Below, piece after piece: positions 44,381 to 52,690 of a DNA stretch of 64,000 nt. Position numbers and translations under genes: made by a program. The stretch comes from Candidatus Saccharimonadota bacterium. GTDB lineage: Bacteria; Patescibacteriota; Saccharimonadia; Saccharimonadales; Saccharimonadaceae. The notes under the pieces were generated by a model that searched no databases, was not told where the DNA came from, and saw only the letters and a list, made by a program, of their open reading frames with translations. Location: the NCBI GenBank assembly GCA_017460105.1, contig JAFUBS010000003.1:62001-126000 (forward strand), read 5' to 3'. Numbering within the stretch: position 1 is the first letter of the stretch; every line of letters begins with the position of its first letter.

Positions 44381-44455
44381 TGGGGATTCGCCAAGTGGTA
44401 AGGCAGTGGGTTCTGGTCCCACCATTCGGGGGTTCGAATCCCTCATCCCCAGCCA
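44381..44455 (+). tRNA. tRNA-Gln (anticodon CTG)
   Basis: Acceptor TGGGGAT pairs with ATCCCCA, the discriminator is G, and CCA is encoded (44453-44455). The anticodon stem GTGGG/CCCAC encloses TTCTGGT, giving CTG. TATAAT at 44362-44367 is its promoter. A structured cassette with a copied 3' end follows before any terminator. Confidence 0.92.
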
Positions 44456-44646
44456 AGAGAATCTTTGAGAGAAGAAACTAGGAAAGCGAAGCTTTCCGTA
44501 AGACACGAACAGAATGAAAAATTGAGAGTTTGCTCTCATATTTTTTATTCTGTGAGTGGATTAGGGACGAAGTCCCTAGTTTCTTCGTGTAGTGATTATC
44601 CGGCTCGCAGGGGATATAGGGATTCTCAATCCCTCATCCCCAGCCA
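44456..44646 (+). repeat. structured cassette E1 downstream of tRNA-Gln, ending in a tRNA-like minihelix
   Basis: Non-coding unit of 191 bp. The last 18 nt of tRNA-Gln (44438-44455) are repeated exactly at 44629-44646. Inside, GAAACTAG (44474-44481) pairs with CTAGTTTC (44576-44583). That stem encloses three hairpins: GGAAAGC-GAA-GCTTTCC, a longer AT-rich stem at 44511-44551, and AGGGAC-GAA-GTCCCT. The 3' end (44610-44646) folds as an acceptor/T-arm minihelix: GGGGAT with ATCCCC and AGGGATT with AATCCCT, then G and CCA. A terminator follows, so it is probably cotranscribed with the tRNA. Confidence 0.75.
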
Positions 44647-44651
44647 AAACT

Positions 44652-44684
44652 AATAGAAAAGAGGCGTTTGCGCTTCTATTTTTT
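44652..44684 (+). terminator. terminator of the tRNA-Gln/E1 transcript
   Basis: AATAGAA/TTCTATT outer stem with a GCG-TTTG-CGC tip, running into TTTTTT. Confidence 0.75.
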
Positions 44685-44730
44685 ATGCTGCGAAATTATG
44701 GTGTCCTCAAACGAAACAAAAAGTCCAGCC

Positions 44731-44782
44731 TTAGCTGAGCTAAGATGAGGAATCGTACGGTTCTTTGTCCTAGCTCAGCTAA
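44731..44782 (-). terminator. long hairpin after the MMPL exporter gene
   Basis: A perfect 12-bp inverted repeat (TTAGCTGAGCTA/TAGCTCAGCTAA) encloses a smaller GAATC/GGTTC stem. On the minus strand it begins 4 nt after the stop, and GGACTTTTTG follows. The internal segment AGGACAAAGAACCGTACG resembles AGGACGAGAACCGTAGG of the tRNA-Tyr cassette B. Confidence 0.6.
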
Positions 44783-44785
44783 AAC

Positions 44786-47700
44786 TTATTCAGACTTTCT
44801 TCTCAAGATTATTTTGTCGCAAGTTGCAAGAAGTGCAGGCAAAATTAGGAGAATAATAATTGCAGCACAAAGCGTACCCTCAGAGACGGTGACACAGATC
44901 TTTGCGGCAATTGCTGAACCTTGTTTATCGAACGAACCAACAATATAGGTCACAATCACAAGCACTGATGCGCTAGTAATGATTGTCGGAACGGATTTGT
45001 TATAAGACTCAATAAGAGCTTTTTTGATATCAAGTTTCTTTTTACGATGTTCGAGATAGTAATTTGTATATAAGATTGCATAATCGATCGTTGCGCCCAT
45101 CAAGATCGCTTGGACGATAATAATAGCGATAAAATAGACGGAGCTACCAGTAATTGAGAGAATCGACATTGTAATCCAAACTGCAGACTGGATGATGAGA
45201 ATAAGGATTGATGGAATAAGAAGTGACCTAAATGTGAAGGCAACAACAACGAAAATTGAAATCATTGTGAGAATAGTAATGAAGTTCATTTCATCATTAA
45301 AGGTTTTGCTCATTTCATATGCCATTGGCGAGTTACCAATTACGAAAACGTGGGCATTCTCGCTATCAATGTCTGATCTTAACTTTTCGATGAAAGCGAA
45401 TGTTTCTTCGCCCTCTTCAGCAAGTGTGGTGTTTAGGATTGCACGTGAGTGGTTTTTGCCAACAAGAAGTTTTTTCGCATCAGCAATTTTATCATTGGCT
45501 TTTTCGATATCTGCACGTTTATTAACATCAATTTTATCGCTGAAACGATTATCTTTCAGAATTGTGCCGTGGAGATAATTTACGAATTGCTCAATACTCA
45601 TTGTCCAATTATTGTCGTAATGATAAAGCGAGCCATGATACATATAAAGAAGGTCGACAAGATTCTTTTTAAGATTCCCAGAAAGGGAGCTAAGGAGGTT
45701 GAACATCGCTTTTGAGTCGTATGATTCGTTCTCGATTGAGCGATGCATAAGGTCGGTAACAGTTGAAAGAGTTTGACGCTGATCGCCCGAAAGTTCTTTG
45801 CCATATTTTGCGTCATTTACAACCGATTCATTTAAGAAAGCAACAAGGGTCTTAACGCTCATTTTTGAATTTCTATTTATATTTTCAAAATAGTTGAGTG
45901 CGTAAAGTAAGCGAAGCTGATTTTGGTCGAGACCAAAGGTTTCCGCGAGTTCTGAGCTTGTAAATTTCTTATCAGAATTTACAGCGCTCATCACGGTTTT
46001 TGCAAGATTTAACTTAGTCTTAATTTCGGTATTTAAATTTGGAGCAACTTTCTCGTCGTTTTGGTGCGCAAGAATAAAATCGACTAATCCTACAGGCGAA
46101 TTTTTAATTGAAGCGGCTTCGGTTGTAATCTGAGCCATAATAGCATTCGTCGCAGCTTCGATTTGTGGTTGCGCGGCAGCAGTGACCGCAGACACAACAG
46201 TATCTTTTGATGCGGTAGTCACTTGCTCGGTTACAGTTTCCTTGATTGTATTTATGTATGCAAGCTTTTCTTCGTCGGTCATCATGTGGCCAGTCTCAAT
46301 GTAAGTATTTGTAACTTTTTCAGTCACAAGTTCAGTAATTTTGTCTTCAACAAGTGAAGCAATTTTTTCTCTTACTGCGGTTTCAATTTTTGCTTTTGCA
46401 GTATTCTGCATTTCCGTGATTTCATCTATATGATTCAGATACGCTTCGTATTGGAAGATTTTTTCTACGCTAGATTTTTCTACGCCAAAAATCTCTGCAA
46501 GTCCAGCAGCATCGGTCTTAGCATTAATACTGTTTTTATTCAAAAATGGTTGAAGTTGGTTCAACTTTGTTTTTGCAGCTGAAGAAACTTCTTCTGAATA
46601 TTCAGGATCTTTCAAAACTTTGTTATTCATAAAATTCACAAATTCAGAAAGTGTCACTCTTGAATTTGTTACAGCTTTTCCAAGATCAGAATTTCTCTCG
46701 TTATTGCCATAAAGCACCATCACCTTTCTAAGTGAGCCTTCATTCATTTCAAAAATTTCGGCAAGTTCTCCAAGTGATTTTTCCTGGTTCATTTTCGAAA
46801 ACACAACAAAATTTGAAAGTCTTTCAATTTTAGATTTCATATTTGAATCAACGTCATCCTTGAAATTTTCATCATTCATAATAATTTGCTGAATGAAATT
46901 CACGAATTCTTCAAGCGTCATTTTATTAGTTTCGTTTGGATCATAGTAGTGGTAATAGAGAGTTTTGATGAGATAATCATCAACATTCATATCTGCACCG
47001 AGATCGTCGGCTTTTGCTTTTAATTCATCATATTTTTCTGGCTCGCCAATTGTGTTACCGAAGCAGAGCGCTTCTTTGACTTTATCAACATTGTCATAGT
47101 CTTTGCAGATTTTTGCAATGCGAGCTTCATCGGAATTGTCGTAAATAATTGCGATTTGATTTGTTTCATCGAAAATTTCACCAATTTTATTATTGTTTGC
47201 GCCAGTATATTCGATGCCAACATTGCCTTTAAGTATCATTGAGCCAAAGAGAATCAAAAGGAAAACTGGCCCAGCAATATGACGAGTAAAGTTTGCAAAG
47301 CGACCTAGGAAAGTCATATCAAAACGCGGCGCTTTTTTCTTTGAATTCATTATCCATTTATCAAAGAAGAGAAGGAAGGCTGGGAGAGTTGCGAAAATTG
47401 AAATAAGTGAAAGAAGGACGCCTTTAGAAAGGACGAGGCCCATGTCGCGACCAATTGTGAAACTCATGAAGATGAGTACAATAAGACCGACAATAGTTGT
47501 AACAGAACTTGCGGAAATTGAACCGAAAGCATGTGAAAGCGCAGCACGCATCGCCTCTTTCTTGTTACTTTCCTTTTCACGCTCCTGACGGTAACGCTCA
47601 GCAAGCATAATCGAATAATCCATCGATAATGCAAGTTGAAGAATCGCGGCGATAGAATTAGTAATGTGCGAAACACTTGGGAAAATAATATTTGTGCCTT

Positions 47701-48325
47701 TATTGATGAGGACAGCAATTAAAATTGAAGTAAGATAGAGCCATGGTTCAATGAAACTCTCAGACATTAAAGTGATAATGAGCATTGCTACGCCGACAGC
47801 AATCAAAATAATTGTAATATTGAGAACGGAGCCATTTGAAGTCGCAACATCACCTTTTTCGTAGAATGTATAGCGATTTTTTGCTCCCTCTTTCTGGTTT
47901 TTGAGATGGTCATGAATTTCGTTATAAACGTTTTTTGCATTGCCGGCGTCAGCTTCACCTTCGACCTCGATTGAATAAAGCGTATATTTTATGCCATCTT
48001 TTTCAAGGTTGTAATCTTTAGTATCATCATAGTTTACTTTATTGACGCCAGAAACGCTTTCAAAATAATCTTTCATCGAGTCTTTTTCAGAATCATCAAG
48101 ATTTTCAAACATAATTGTATAATTCGAAGTTGCAACATCACCAAATTCTTCGTCCATAATCTTTTTTCCCTGAGTAGTTTCAGAAGACTCCGGCATATAT
48201 TTCATAATATCGTGATTAATTTTGACGTTTTGTGAAACAATGGCAGAGAGCCCGGCGATACCGACCATAACAGCAAGCACTACATAGCAGTGATTCACAA
48301 TAAAATCTGTTATTTTCTTTTTCAT
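44786..48325 (-). CDS. MMPL/RND-family exporter
   Basis: An 1179-aa membrane exporter of the MMPL class. TM1 is near residues 12-30 and is followed by an extracytoplasmic loop. A six-helix RND/SSD block (about 165-385) contains SMDYSIMLAERYRQERE. A very large helical and coiled-coil extracytoplasmic region (about 390-985) follows, then a second block with GATIDYAILYTNYYLEHRKK. Such pumps export lipids or drugs. The gene reads visibly more AT-rich than its neighbours. It is divergent from a TetR regulator, which suggests a transferred pump-repressor pair. Confidence 0.88.
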   Translation of the reverse strand: MKKKITDFIVNHCYVVLAVMVGIAGLSAIVSQNVKINHDIMKYMPESSETTQGKKIMDEEFGDVATSNYTIMFENLDDSEKDSMKDYFESVSGVNKVNYDDTKDYNLEKDGIKYTLYSIEVEGEADAGNAKNVYNEIHDHLKNQKEGAKNRYTFYEKGDVATSNGSVLNITIILIAVGVAMLIITLMSESFIEPWLYLTSILIAVLINKGTNIIFPSVSHITNSIAAILQLALSMDYSIMLAERYRQEREKESNKKEAMRAALSHAFGSISASSVTTIVGLIVLIFMSFTIGRDMGLVLSKGVLLSLISIFATLPAFLLFFDKWIMNSKKKAPRFDMTFLGRFANFTRHIAGPVFLLILFGSMILKGNVGIEYTGANNNKIGEIFDETNQIAIIYDNSDEARIAKICKDYDNVDKVKEALCFGNTIGEPEKYDELKAKADDLGADMNVDDYLIKTLYYHYYDPNETNKMTLEEFVNFIQQIIMNDENFKDDVDSNMKSKIERLSNFVVFSKMNQEKSLGELAEIFEMNEGSLRKVMVLYGNNERNSDLGKAVTNSRVTLSEFVNFMNNKVLKDPEYSEEVSSAAKTKLNQLQPFLNKNSINAKTDAAGLAEIFGVEKSSVEKIFQYEAYLNHIDEITEMQNTAKAKIETAVREKIASLVEDKITELVTEKVTNTYIETGHMMTDEEKLAYINTIKETVTEQVTTASKDTVVSAVTAAAQPQIEAATNAIMAQITTEAASIKNSPVGLVDFILAHQNDEKVAPNLNTEIKTKLNLAKTVMSAVNSDKKFTSSELAETFGLDQNQLRLLYALNYFENINRNSKMSVKTLVAFLNESVVNDAKYGKELSGDQRQTLSTVTDLMHRSIENESYDSKAMFNLLSSLSGNLKKNLVDLLYMYHGSLYHYDNNWTMSIEQFVNYLHGTILKDNRFSDKIDVNKRADIEKANDKIADAKKLLVGKNHSRAILNTTLAEEGEETFAFIEKLRSDIDSENAHVFVIGNSPMAYEMSKTFNDEMNFITILTMISIFVVVAFTFRSLLIPSILILIIQSAVWITMSILSITGSSVYFIAIIIVQAILMGATIDYAILYTNYYLEHRKKKLDIKKALIESYNKSVPTIITSASVLVIVTYIVGSFDKQGSAIAAKICVTVSEGTLCAAIIILLILPALLATCDKIILRRKSE

Positions 48326-48383
48326 TTTATGACCTTTTTAATTTATACCAATGATTTTATATCTGTTCCTAAACTTTTCGAAG

Positions 48384-48431
48384 GACATTTTTTATACAAA
48401 TGTCTAATTTTATACAGATGTATGATATAAT
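48384..48431. promoter_or_regulatory. operator region between the MMPL and tetR genes
   Basis: ATACAGATGTAT (48412-48423) is a perfect dyad around GA, and a near copy ATACAAATGTCT lies at 48394-48405. The latter is nested in GACATTT/AAATGTC (48385-48404). The dyad abuts the tetR TATAAT (48426-48431), so binding there should block tetR transcription. Assignment to this TetR protein is inference from position. Confidence 0.6.
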
Positions 48432-48437
48432 GTTCAT

Positions 48438-48998
48438 ATGAAAAAGTTTAAATATAGTTCAAAAAAGCGTACGCACGAGAAAATTAAAGCGGCTTTTGCC
48501 GAACTTCTTGCAGAAAAGAAAGCACTCAATCGGATCACCGTTGCGGATCTTGCCGCTCGCGCAGAAGTGACACGTGGAACATTCTATGCGCATTATGACA
48601 ATATCTTCGAAGTTGCCGAGGAGCTCGAAAACGACTTTATTTCTATTCTTGATTCATCTGCAGAAAAGATAACATCGGTTGAGGACTATCCGATTTATCT
48701 TCATCAGATTTTTGAATTTTTGGCCGAGCATGAGGAACTTTATCGCCAATTATTTTTAAGTGATGCGCCAATGGTCTTTATCGCTCACCTTAATCACCAA
48801 ATCGAAAAAACTATTAAAGAAATCTTGCGTGAACATTCGATTAATAAGCCAATGCTCGATCTTGATATTGCATTCTTTACGGACGGTGCGACTTACATGA
48901 TTTTGAAATATTTTAGAAATGAAATTTCACTTAGCCTTGATGAGATTGAACAGTATTTGAAACAACGCATTGAAGAAATGTTTCTCGCAACAAAATAG
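48438..48998 (+). CDS. TetR/AcrR-family transcriptional regulator
   Basis: A 186-aa repressor. The N-terminal HTH reads ITVADLAARAEVTRGTFYAHYDN, and the C-terminal helical domain is a ligand pocket of unknown specificity. TATAAT (48426-48431) ends 6 nt before the ATG. It is divergent from the MMPL exporter gene with operator-like dyads between them, so it probably represses both genes until an effector binds. Confidence 0.9.
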   Translation: MKKFKYSSKKRTHEKIKAAFAELLAEKKALNRITVADLAARAEVTRGTFYAHYDNIFEVAEELENDFISILDSSAEKITSVEDYPIYLHQIFEFLAEHEELYRQLFLSDAPMVFIAHLNHQIEKTIKEILREHSINKPMLDLDIAFFTDGATYMILKYFRNEISLSLDEIEQYLKQRIEEMFLATK

Positions 48999-49044
48999 TA
49001 AAACAACAGATCTATGATATAATTAATCTAAAGAGGGTGGTGGA

Positions 49045-49150
49045 TTAACCTTCTGGATTGAAGTTATCTAGTTTATTGCGGATATCTTCCTTGTAGATTG
49101 TTAATGCCTGCTTAATTTGCCCCAGCCAGTGAATCTCAGACTGAAAGGAA
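49045..49150 (-). pseudogene. possible 3' relic of a protein gene under cassette E2
   Basis: On the minus strand a short frame reads SEIHWLGQIKQALTIYKEDI, continues RNKLDNFNPEG and ends in TAA at 49045-49047. It looks protein-like but runs upstream into the structured cassette and has no start. I do not recognise the family. It may be a gene end disrupted by the cassette, or chance. Confidence 0.3.
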
Positions 49151-49316
49151 CTAGGAGAGCGCAGCTCTCCGTAGGATACGAGAAATATAAAAAATACTAG
49201 AGCGAGCTCTAGATTTTTTATATTTCGAGTAGACTAAAGGGACGTAGTCCCTAGTTCCTTCTCTCTTAGATTACCTGGCTCGCTGGGGATGCGGGATCCC
49301 TATCCCACCACCATCC
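49120..49316 (+). repeat. structured cassette E2, relative of E1
   Basis: It has the same architecture as the tRNA-Gln cassette. GGAACTAG (49147-49154) pairs with CTAGTTCC (49251-49258) around three hairpins: GGAGAGC-GCA-GCTCTCC, a perfect 21-bp AT-rich stem at 49182-49226 and AGGGAC-GTA-GTCCCT. An outer stem joins CCCCAGCCAG...AATCT to AGATT...CTGGCT...CTGGGG. Several stem positions differ from E1 by compensatory changes. TATAAT at 49018-49023 could start a transcript. No intact tRNA lies beside it. Confidence 0.7.
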
Positions 49317-49437
49317 TCCTCCTCCGCATACGCACAACGTATGCTATAATCACAGCGATTATCACGAGAATTATCAGTATGAACCAAATCGGCATGATAA
49401 AGATTACTTTTATGCTTTCATTTTTTGGAATATTTGA

Positions 49438-49497
49438 TATAATGTCTTGTGGTGGACGTAGAGTCCGCCTTCGTACTTTAAAAAGGAGGTTGAATGA
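49438..49497 (+). promoter_or_regulatory. hppA promoter and leader
   Basis: TATAAT (49438-49443), then a leader of about 48 nt with a 7-bp hairpin (GGTGGAC/GTCCGCC) and a strong AAAGGAGG site 8 nt before the chosen ATG. Unlike many neighbours, this gene has a conventional leader. Confidence 0.65.
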
Positions 49498-51654
49498 ATG
49501 ATAAGTACAATTGTTTATGTTGCATCACTCGTCATTATTCTCGCGGCCTTCTTTCTGATTAGGCGGAACTTCGTCGACCTTCGCAATCATGATGAGGGTT
49601 CAGCAGAAATGAAGGAACTTGCGGGAATCATCCGTGAAGGAGCTAGTACGTTTATGGGGAGAGAATATCGGGTAATTATCCCGACAGTCATCCTCTTTGC
49701 TGTACTGTATTCGCTCTTTACGGAACGCTTCGCGGGGCTTGCCCTGCTTTTCGGCTCGGCGCTCAACATGACTGCCGTGGAAATCGGTATGAGAGCTGGA
49801 ACTTACGGTAATGTGCGTACCACCAATGCCGCAAGAACCACTAAGGCTCTTAGCCGTACCATGCGCATTGCACTGCTCGGTGGCAGTATTAGCGGTTTTG
49901 CCGTACCGGCCTTTGGCCTGTTTGGCTTCCTAGTCATCTGGTTACTCTCAGGTGGCGCTAATGCTCATGCTGTCGGCAGTGGGTTGCTTGGACTTAATTC
50001 CTGCAATCCTGTCACGATGCGTCTTGGATGTTTCTCGCTTGGCTTCTCGCTGGTTGGCATGTTCAACCGCGTAGCCGGTGGCAACTACACCAAGGCTGCG
50101 GATATTTCGGCCGATATCGTCGGTAAAAATGTCCACAACATGCCAGAGGATGACTCGCGTATGCCTAATACAATCGCCGACTTTATCGGTGACTGTGTCA
50201 ACGACATCGCAGGTAACATTTCTGACCTGGGAGAGAGCTTCGTAGCGACTCCCGTAGCGTGCATCTTGATTGCAATGCAACTCTTCAAAGACGACCCCGT
50301 CATGCTGACGGCAGCTTGCCTTTTCCCGATTATGTTATCGGCCGGTGGACTGCTCAGTAGCTTGATTGGTGTGTCGTCCGTCATCCTGGCGAATCGCAAA
50401 CGTGTGAAGATTGGACCTAACGGAGAGAAATCCATTGTCTCTAGAGAAATTGCAGACCCCAGTGTAGAGCTGGACCTTGCAACGTATCTTTCGGCAATAA
50501 TGGTATTCATTATTGGTCTGGTCGGCGCTTACGTAGTGTTCGGCAAGGGAAACGATGCGTTTAAGTACGGATTCCTTTCGCCTTGGGCCGCGTCAGTGCT
50601 CGGTGTGATTAGCTCGGTTGTCGTGGGTAAGCTTACTGAATACTATACTAGTATGAAGTATGCTCCCGTACAAAAGCTCGAAACAATGGCATACGAGGGA
50701 GATTCCTTTGTAGTCACGGAAGGCGATGCGATTGGTTACCGTTCCACTTTGTGGCCGGTACTCGTCATCGGCATTTCGATGATTCTTGCCTACAGAATTT
50801 GCGGTACTTATGGAATCGCGATTGCCGGTCTGGGAATGCTGAGCTTCGTAGGAACTACGGTTTCTATCGATGCCTTTGGCCCTATCGCCGACAACGCAGG
50901 TGGCATTGCTGAAAGCTGCCACTTAGACCCAGAAATCCGCAAAATCACTGACCAGCTCGATGCAGTTGGCAACACCACTGCGGCGATTGGTAAGGGTAAT
51001 GCCATTGGTTCGGCTACATTCGCGACGGTTTCGCTCATTATGTCTTACATTGGTAGTTATGCGACAGAGGACATTGGCCTCTTGTCCGTCATAGTATACC
51101 TGGTAGTTGGCATCATTGTGGGTGGAGCCCTCGTCATGTACTTCAGTGCGCTGTTGACAGACAATACTATTGTGGCTGCAAAACAGCTCGCTGATGCGGG
51201 TGAAGAACAATTGAGAATTCCTGGTGTGCTTGAAGGTACGGTCAAGCCAGATTGCACCAGCATCATCGAATTGGCTGCGAATAATGCTCTTAAGCATATG
51301 CTCGTGCCATCCGTGATGGCGCTCGTCACTCCGATTCTGTTTGGATTTACGTTTGGACCGAATTTTGTCCTCGGAATCCTCATCGGTAGTACTGCAGTCG
51401 CAGTAGGTCTTGCGCTTTATAATGGTAACTCCGGAGGCGCTTTTGACAACGCCAAGAAGTCCATCGAAATCAAGCGTGCCACGAATCCTGACGATGCGGA
51501 TTTAATCCGCGCTCACAAGGCTTCGGTTACTGGTGACACAGTCGGTGACACACGTAAAGACGTAGTAGGTGTGGCGCTGGACATCTTCATCAAGACGATG
51601 TCTACAGTTTCCAACACTCTCGCTCAACTTTTCGTGGCGTTCCATTTGTTCTAA
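49498..51654 (+). CDS. hppA: membrane-bound ion-translocating pyrophosphatase
   Basis: A 718-aa polytopic pump that couples PPi hydrolysis to H+ or Na+ export. The substrate-binding region is ADIVGKNVHNMPEDDSR followed by IADFIGDCVNDIAGN, a variant of the usual DNVGDNVGDCAGM. The second site has DAFGPIADNAGGIAE and GNTTAAIGKGNAIGSA. The Ala in GNTTAA is the state associated with K+-dependent enzymes. The C-terminus keeps KKSIE and GDTVGDTRKDVVG. About 16 TM helices are expected. The transported ion is not decided here. Confidence 0.93.
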   Translation: MISTIVYVASLVIILAAFFLIRRNFVDLRNHDEGSAEMKELAGIIREGASTFMGREYRVIIPTVILFAVLYSLFTERFAGLALLFGSALNMTAVEIGMRAGTYGNVRTTNAARTTKALSRTMRIALLGGSISGFAVPAFGLFGFLVIWLLSGGANAHAVGSGLLGLNSCNPVTMRLGCFSLGFSLVGMFNRVAGGNYTKAADISADIVGKNVHNMPEDDSRMPNTIADFIGDCVNDIAGNISDLGESFVATPVACILIAMQLFKDDPVMLTAACLFPIMLSAGGLLSSLIGVSSVILANRKRVKIGPNGEKSIVSREIADPSVELDLATYLSAIMVFIIGLVGAYVVFGKGNDAFKYGFLSPWAASVLGVISSVVVGKLTEYYTSMKYAPVQKLETMAYEGDSFVVTEGDAIGYRSTLWPVLVIGISMILAYRICGTYGIAIAGLGMLSFVGTTVSIDAFGPIADNAGGIAESCHLDPEIRKITDQLDAVGNTTAAIGKGNAIGSATFATVSLIMSYIGSYATEDIGLLSVIVYLVVGIIVGGALVMYFSALLTDNTIVAAKQLADAGEEQLRIPGVLEGTVKPDCTSIIELAANNALKHMLVPSVMALVTPILFGFTFGPNFVLGILIGSTAVAVGLALYNGNSGGAFDNAKKSIEIKRATNPDDADLIRAHKASVTGDTVGDTRKDVVGVALDIFIKTMSTVSNTLAQLFVAFHLF

Positions 51655-51661
51655 CTCCTTT

Positions 51662-51695
51662 AACCCTCGACTTTTCGTCGGGGGTTATTTTTTGT
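51662..51695 (+). terminator. hppA terminator
   Basis: AACCCTCGAC/GTCGGGGGTT stem with a TTTTC loop, then ATTTTTT. Confidence 0.85.
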
Positions 51696-51712
51696 GCTAT
51701 AATTGCCTTACA

Positions 51713-52669
51713 ATGGCAAAGAAAGTTTTTACAAAACAAGAGCTCGAAGATTTATCTCCAGGCGAAATAAATAACAAAATCATCTACGAGAACTATTCAC
51801 TACTTAAGACTCTTGGGGGTGAAAAACTGCGAAAAGAAATGGTGCCGGTGGGAAAAGCATGTAATACCGCAATTAATCTTTTTATTACGTCGACTGGACC
51901 AAAGAACGATCCTAAAAAGCATGCCAAGAATGCACGCAAAAAATTAGTAAAAATTCTATCCAAAATTACTCCTGGCGAGTATAAAGGTTTTCCGAAAGAC
52001 AGCGATAAGGGTCTGGTAGTGGGTTTCAACCATCCGTCACTCGGCGAAATTGCCCGCATATTATTAATGAAAGTGGACGTAATGGGCGAAAAGCCAATGC
52101 TGTTTCCAGTTAATTTGCCTTGGTACGAGGCCTTGGCGCCTTTCTACGACAAAATCAAGATGCTTGGCATTATTATTACGCCGACCATTACGCCCTCTAC
52201 CTGGGCAAAGTTAAATATCCCAAAAGAGTCCGAGATGTATAGTGTAGCCAATCGTATAAAGCACGGGTTTCGCGACATGTATACGGATTTGTCACACGAA
52301 ACAATTAAGAATGGCGGGGTAATCTTTGTAGCGCCTTCGGCCACGCGGCAGGCGACAGTCTTCAAGACTCCAGATTGCTACAACGGGACAGAAGAGATTA
52401 TTCCGACCATGTCGTTACTCGCACTCAGACTATATCGTGATTCAGAAATGAATTGTGATTTTCTACCAATGGCAGTATTGCCGCCCAAAAATTATGGTCG
52501 CTCGCTCAATTTCTTCAAGAAATATACCCTGATTCCTGGCGAAACGATGAAGGCCAAGGACATCCGCAAAAAATACTTTGGCGACAAGACGCCAGAAAAG
52601 CTCGAAGGATTTGATTACGAATTTCACAAAAGAATTGCTGACAAATTACCACAAGAATTTTGGTATTAA
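51713..52669 (+). CDS. PlsC-like acyltransferase, divergent
   Basis: A 318-aa protein. GFNHPSLGE resembles the NHxxxxD/E catalytic block of glycerolipid acyltransferases, and VAPSATRQ sits where FPEGTRS normally occurs. There is no clear TM helix. A role in lysophospholipid acylation is plausible but unproven. ATG at 51713 is chosen because upstream codons overlap hppA. TATAAT (51698-51703) lies 9 nt before it. Confidence 0.55.
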   Translation: MAKKVFTKQELEDLSPGEINNKIIYENYSLLKTLGGEKLRKEMVPVGKACNTAINLFITSTGPKNDPKKHAKNARKKLVKILSKITPGEYKGFPKDSDKGLVVGFNHPSLGEIARILLMKVDVMGEKPMLFPVNLPWYEALAPFYDKIKMLGIIITPTITPSTWAKLNIPKESEMYSVANRIKHGFRDMYTDLSHETIKNGGVIFVAPSATRQATVFKTPDCYNGTEEIIPTMSLLALRLYRDSEMNCDFLPMAVLPPKNYGRSLNFFKKYTLIPGETMKAKDIRKKYFGDKTPEKLEGFDYEFHKRIADKLPQEFWY

Positions 52670-52690
52670 TGTGATATAATCATAAAAGGA

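Noticed and set aside
44286-44456. N-terminal extension of the coiled-coil ORF beginning MAGDEGFEPPNGG
   Set aside because: It is the antisense translation of tRNA-Gln, a recognised source of spurious proteins. A proper ribosome site precedes the ATG at 44285.
44456-44646. Cassette E1 as tmRNA, SRP RNA or RNase P RNA
   Set aside because: No tag reading frame, SRP apical loop or RNase P conserved segments are present, and it is too short.
49030-49050. GGGTGGTGGATTAACC as a T-box antiterminator motif
   Set aside because: Only GGGTGG matches. There is no specifier loop, no terminator/antiterminator pair and no aminoacylation-related gene downstream.
49289-49501. 70-aa ORF upstream of hppA
   Set aside because: It begins in the cassette E2 tail, has no ribosome site, runs through the hppA promoter and leader, and looks like low-complexity translation.
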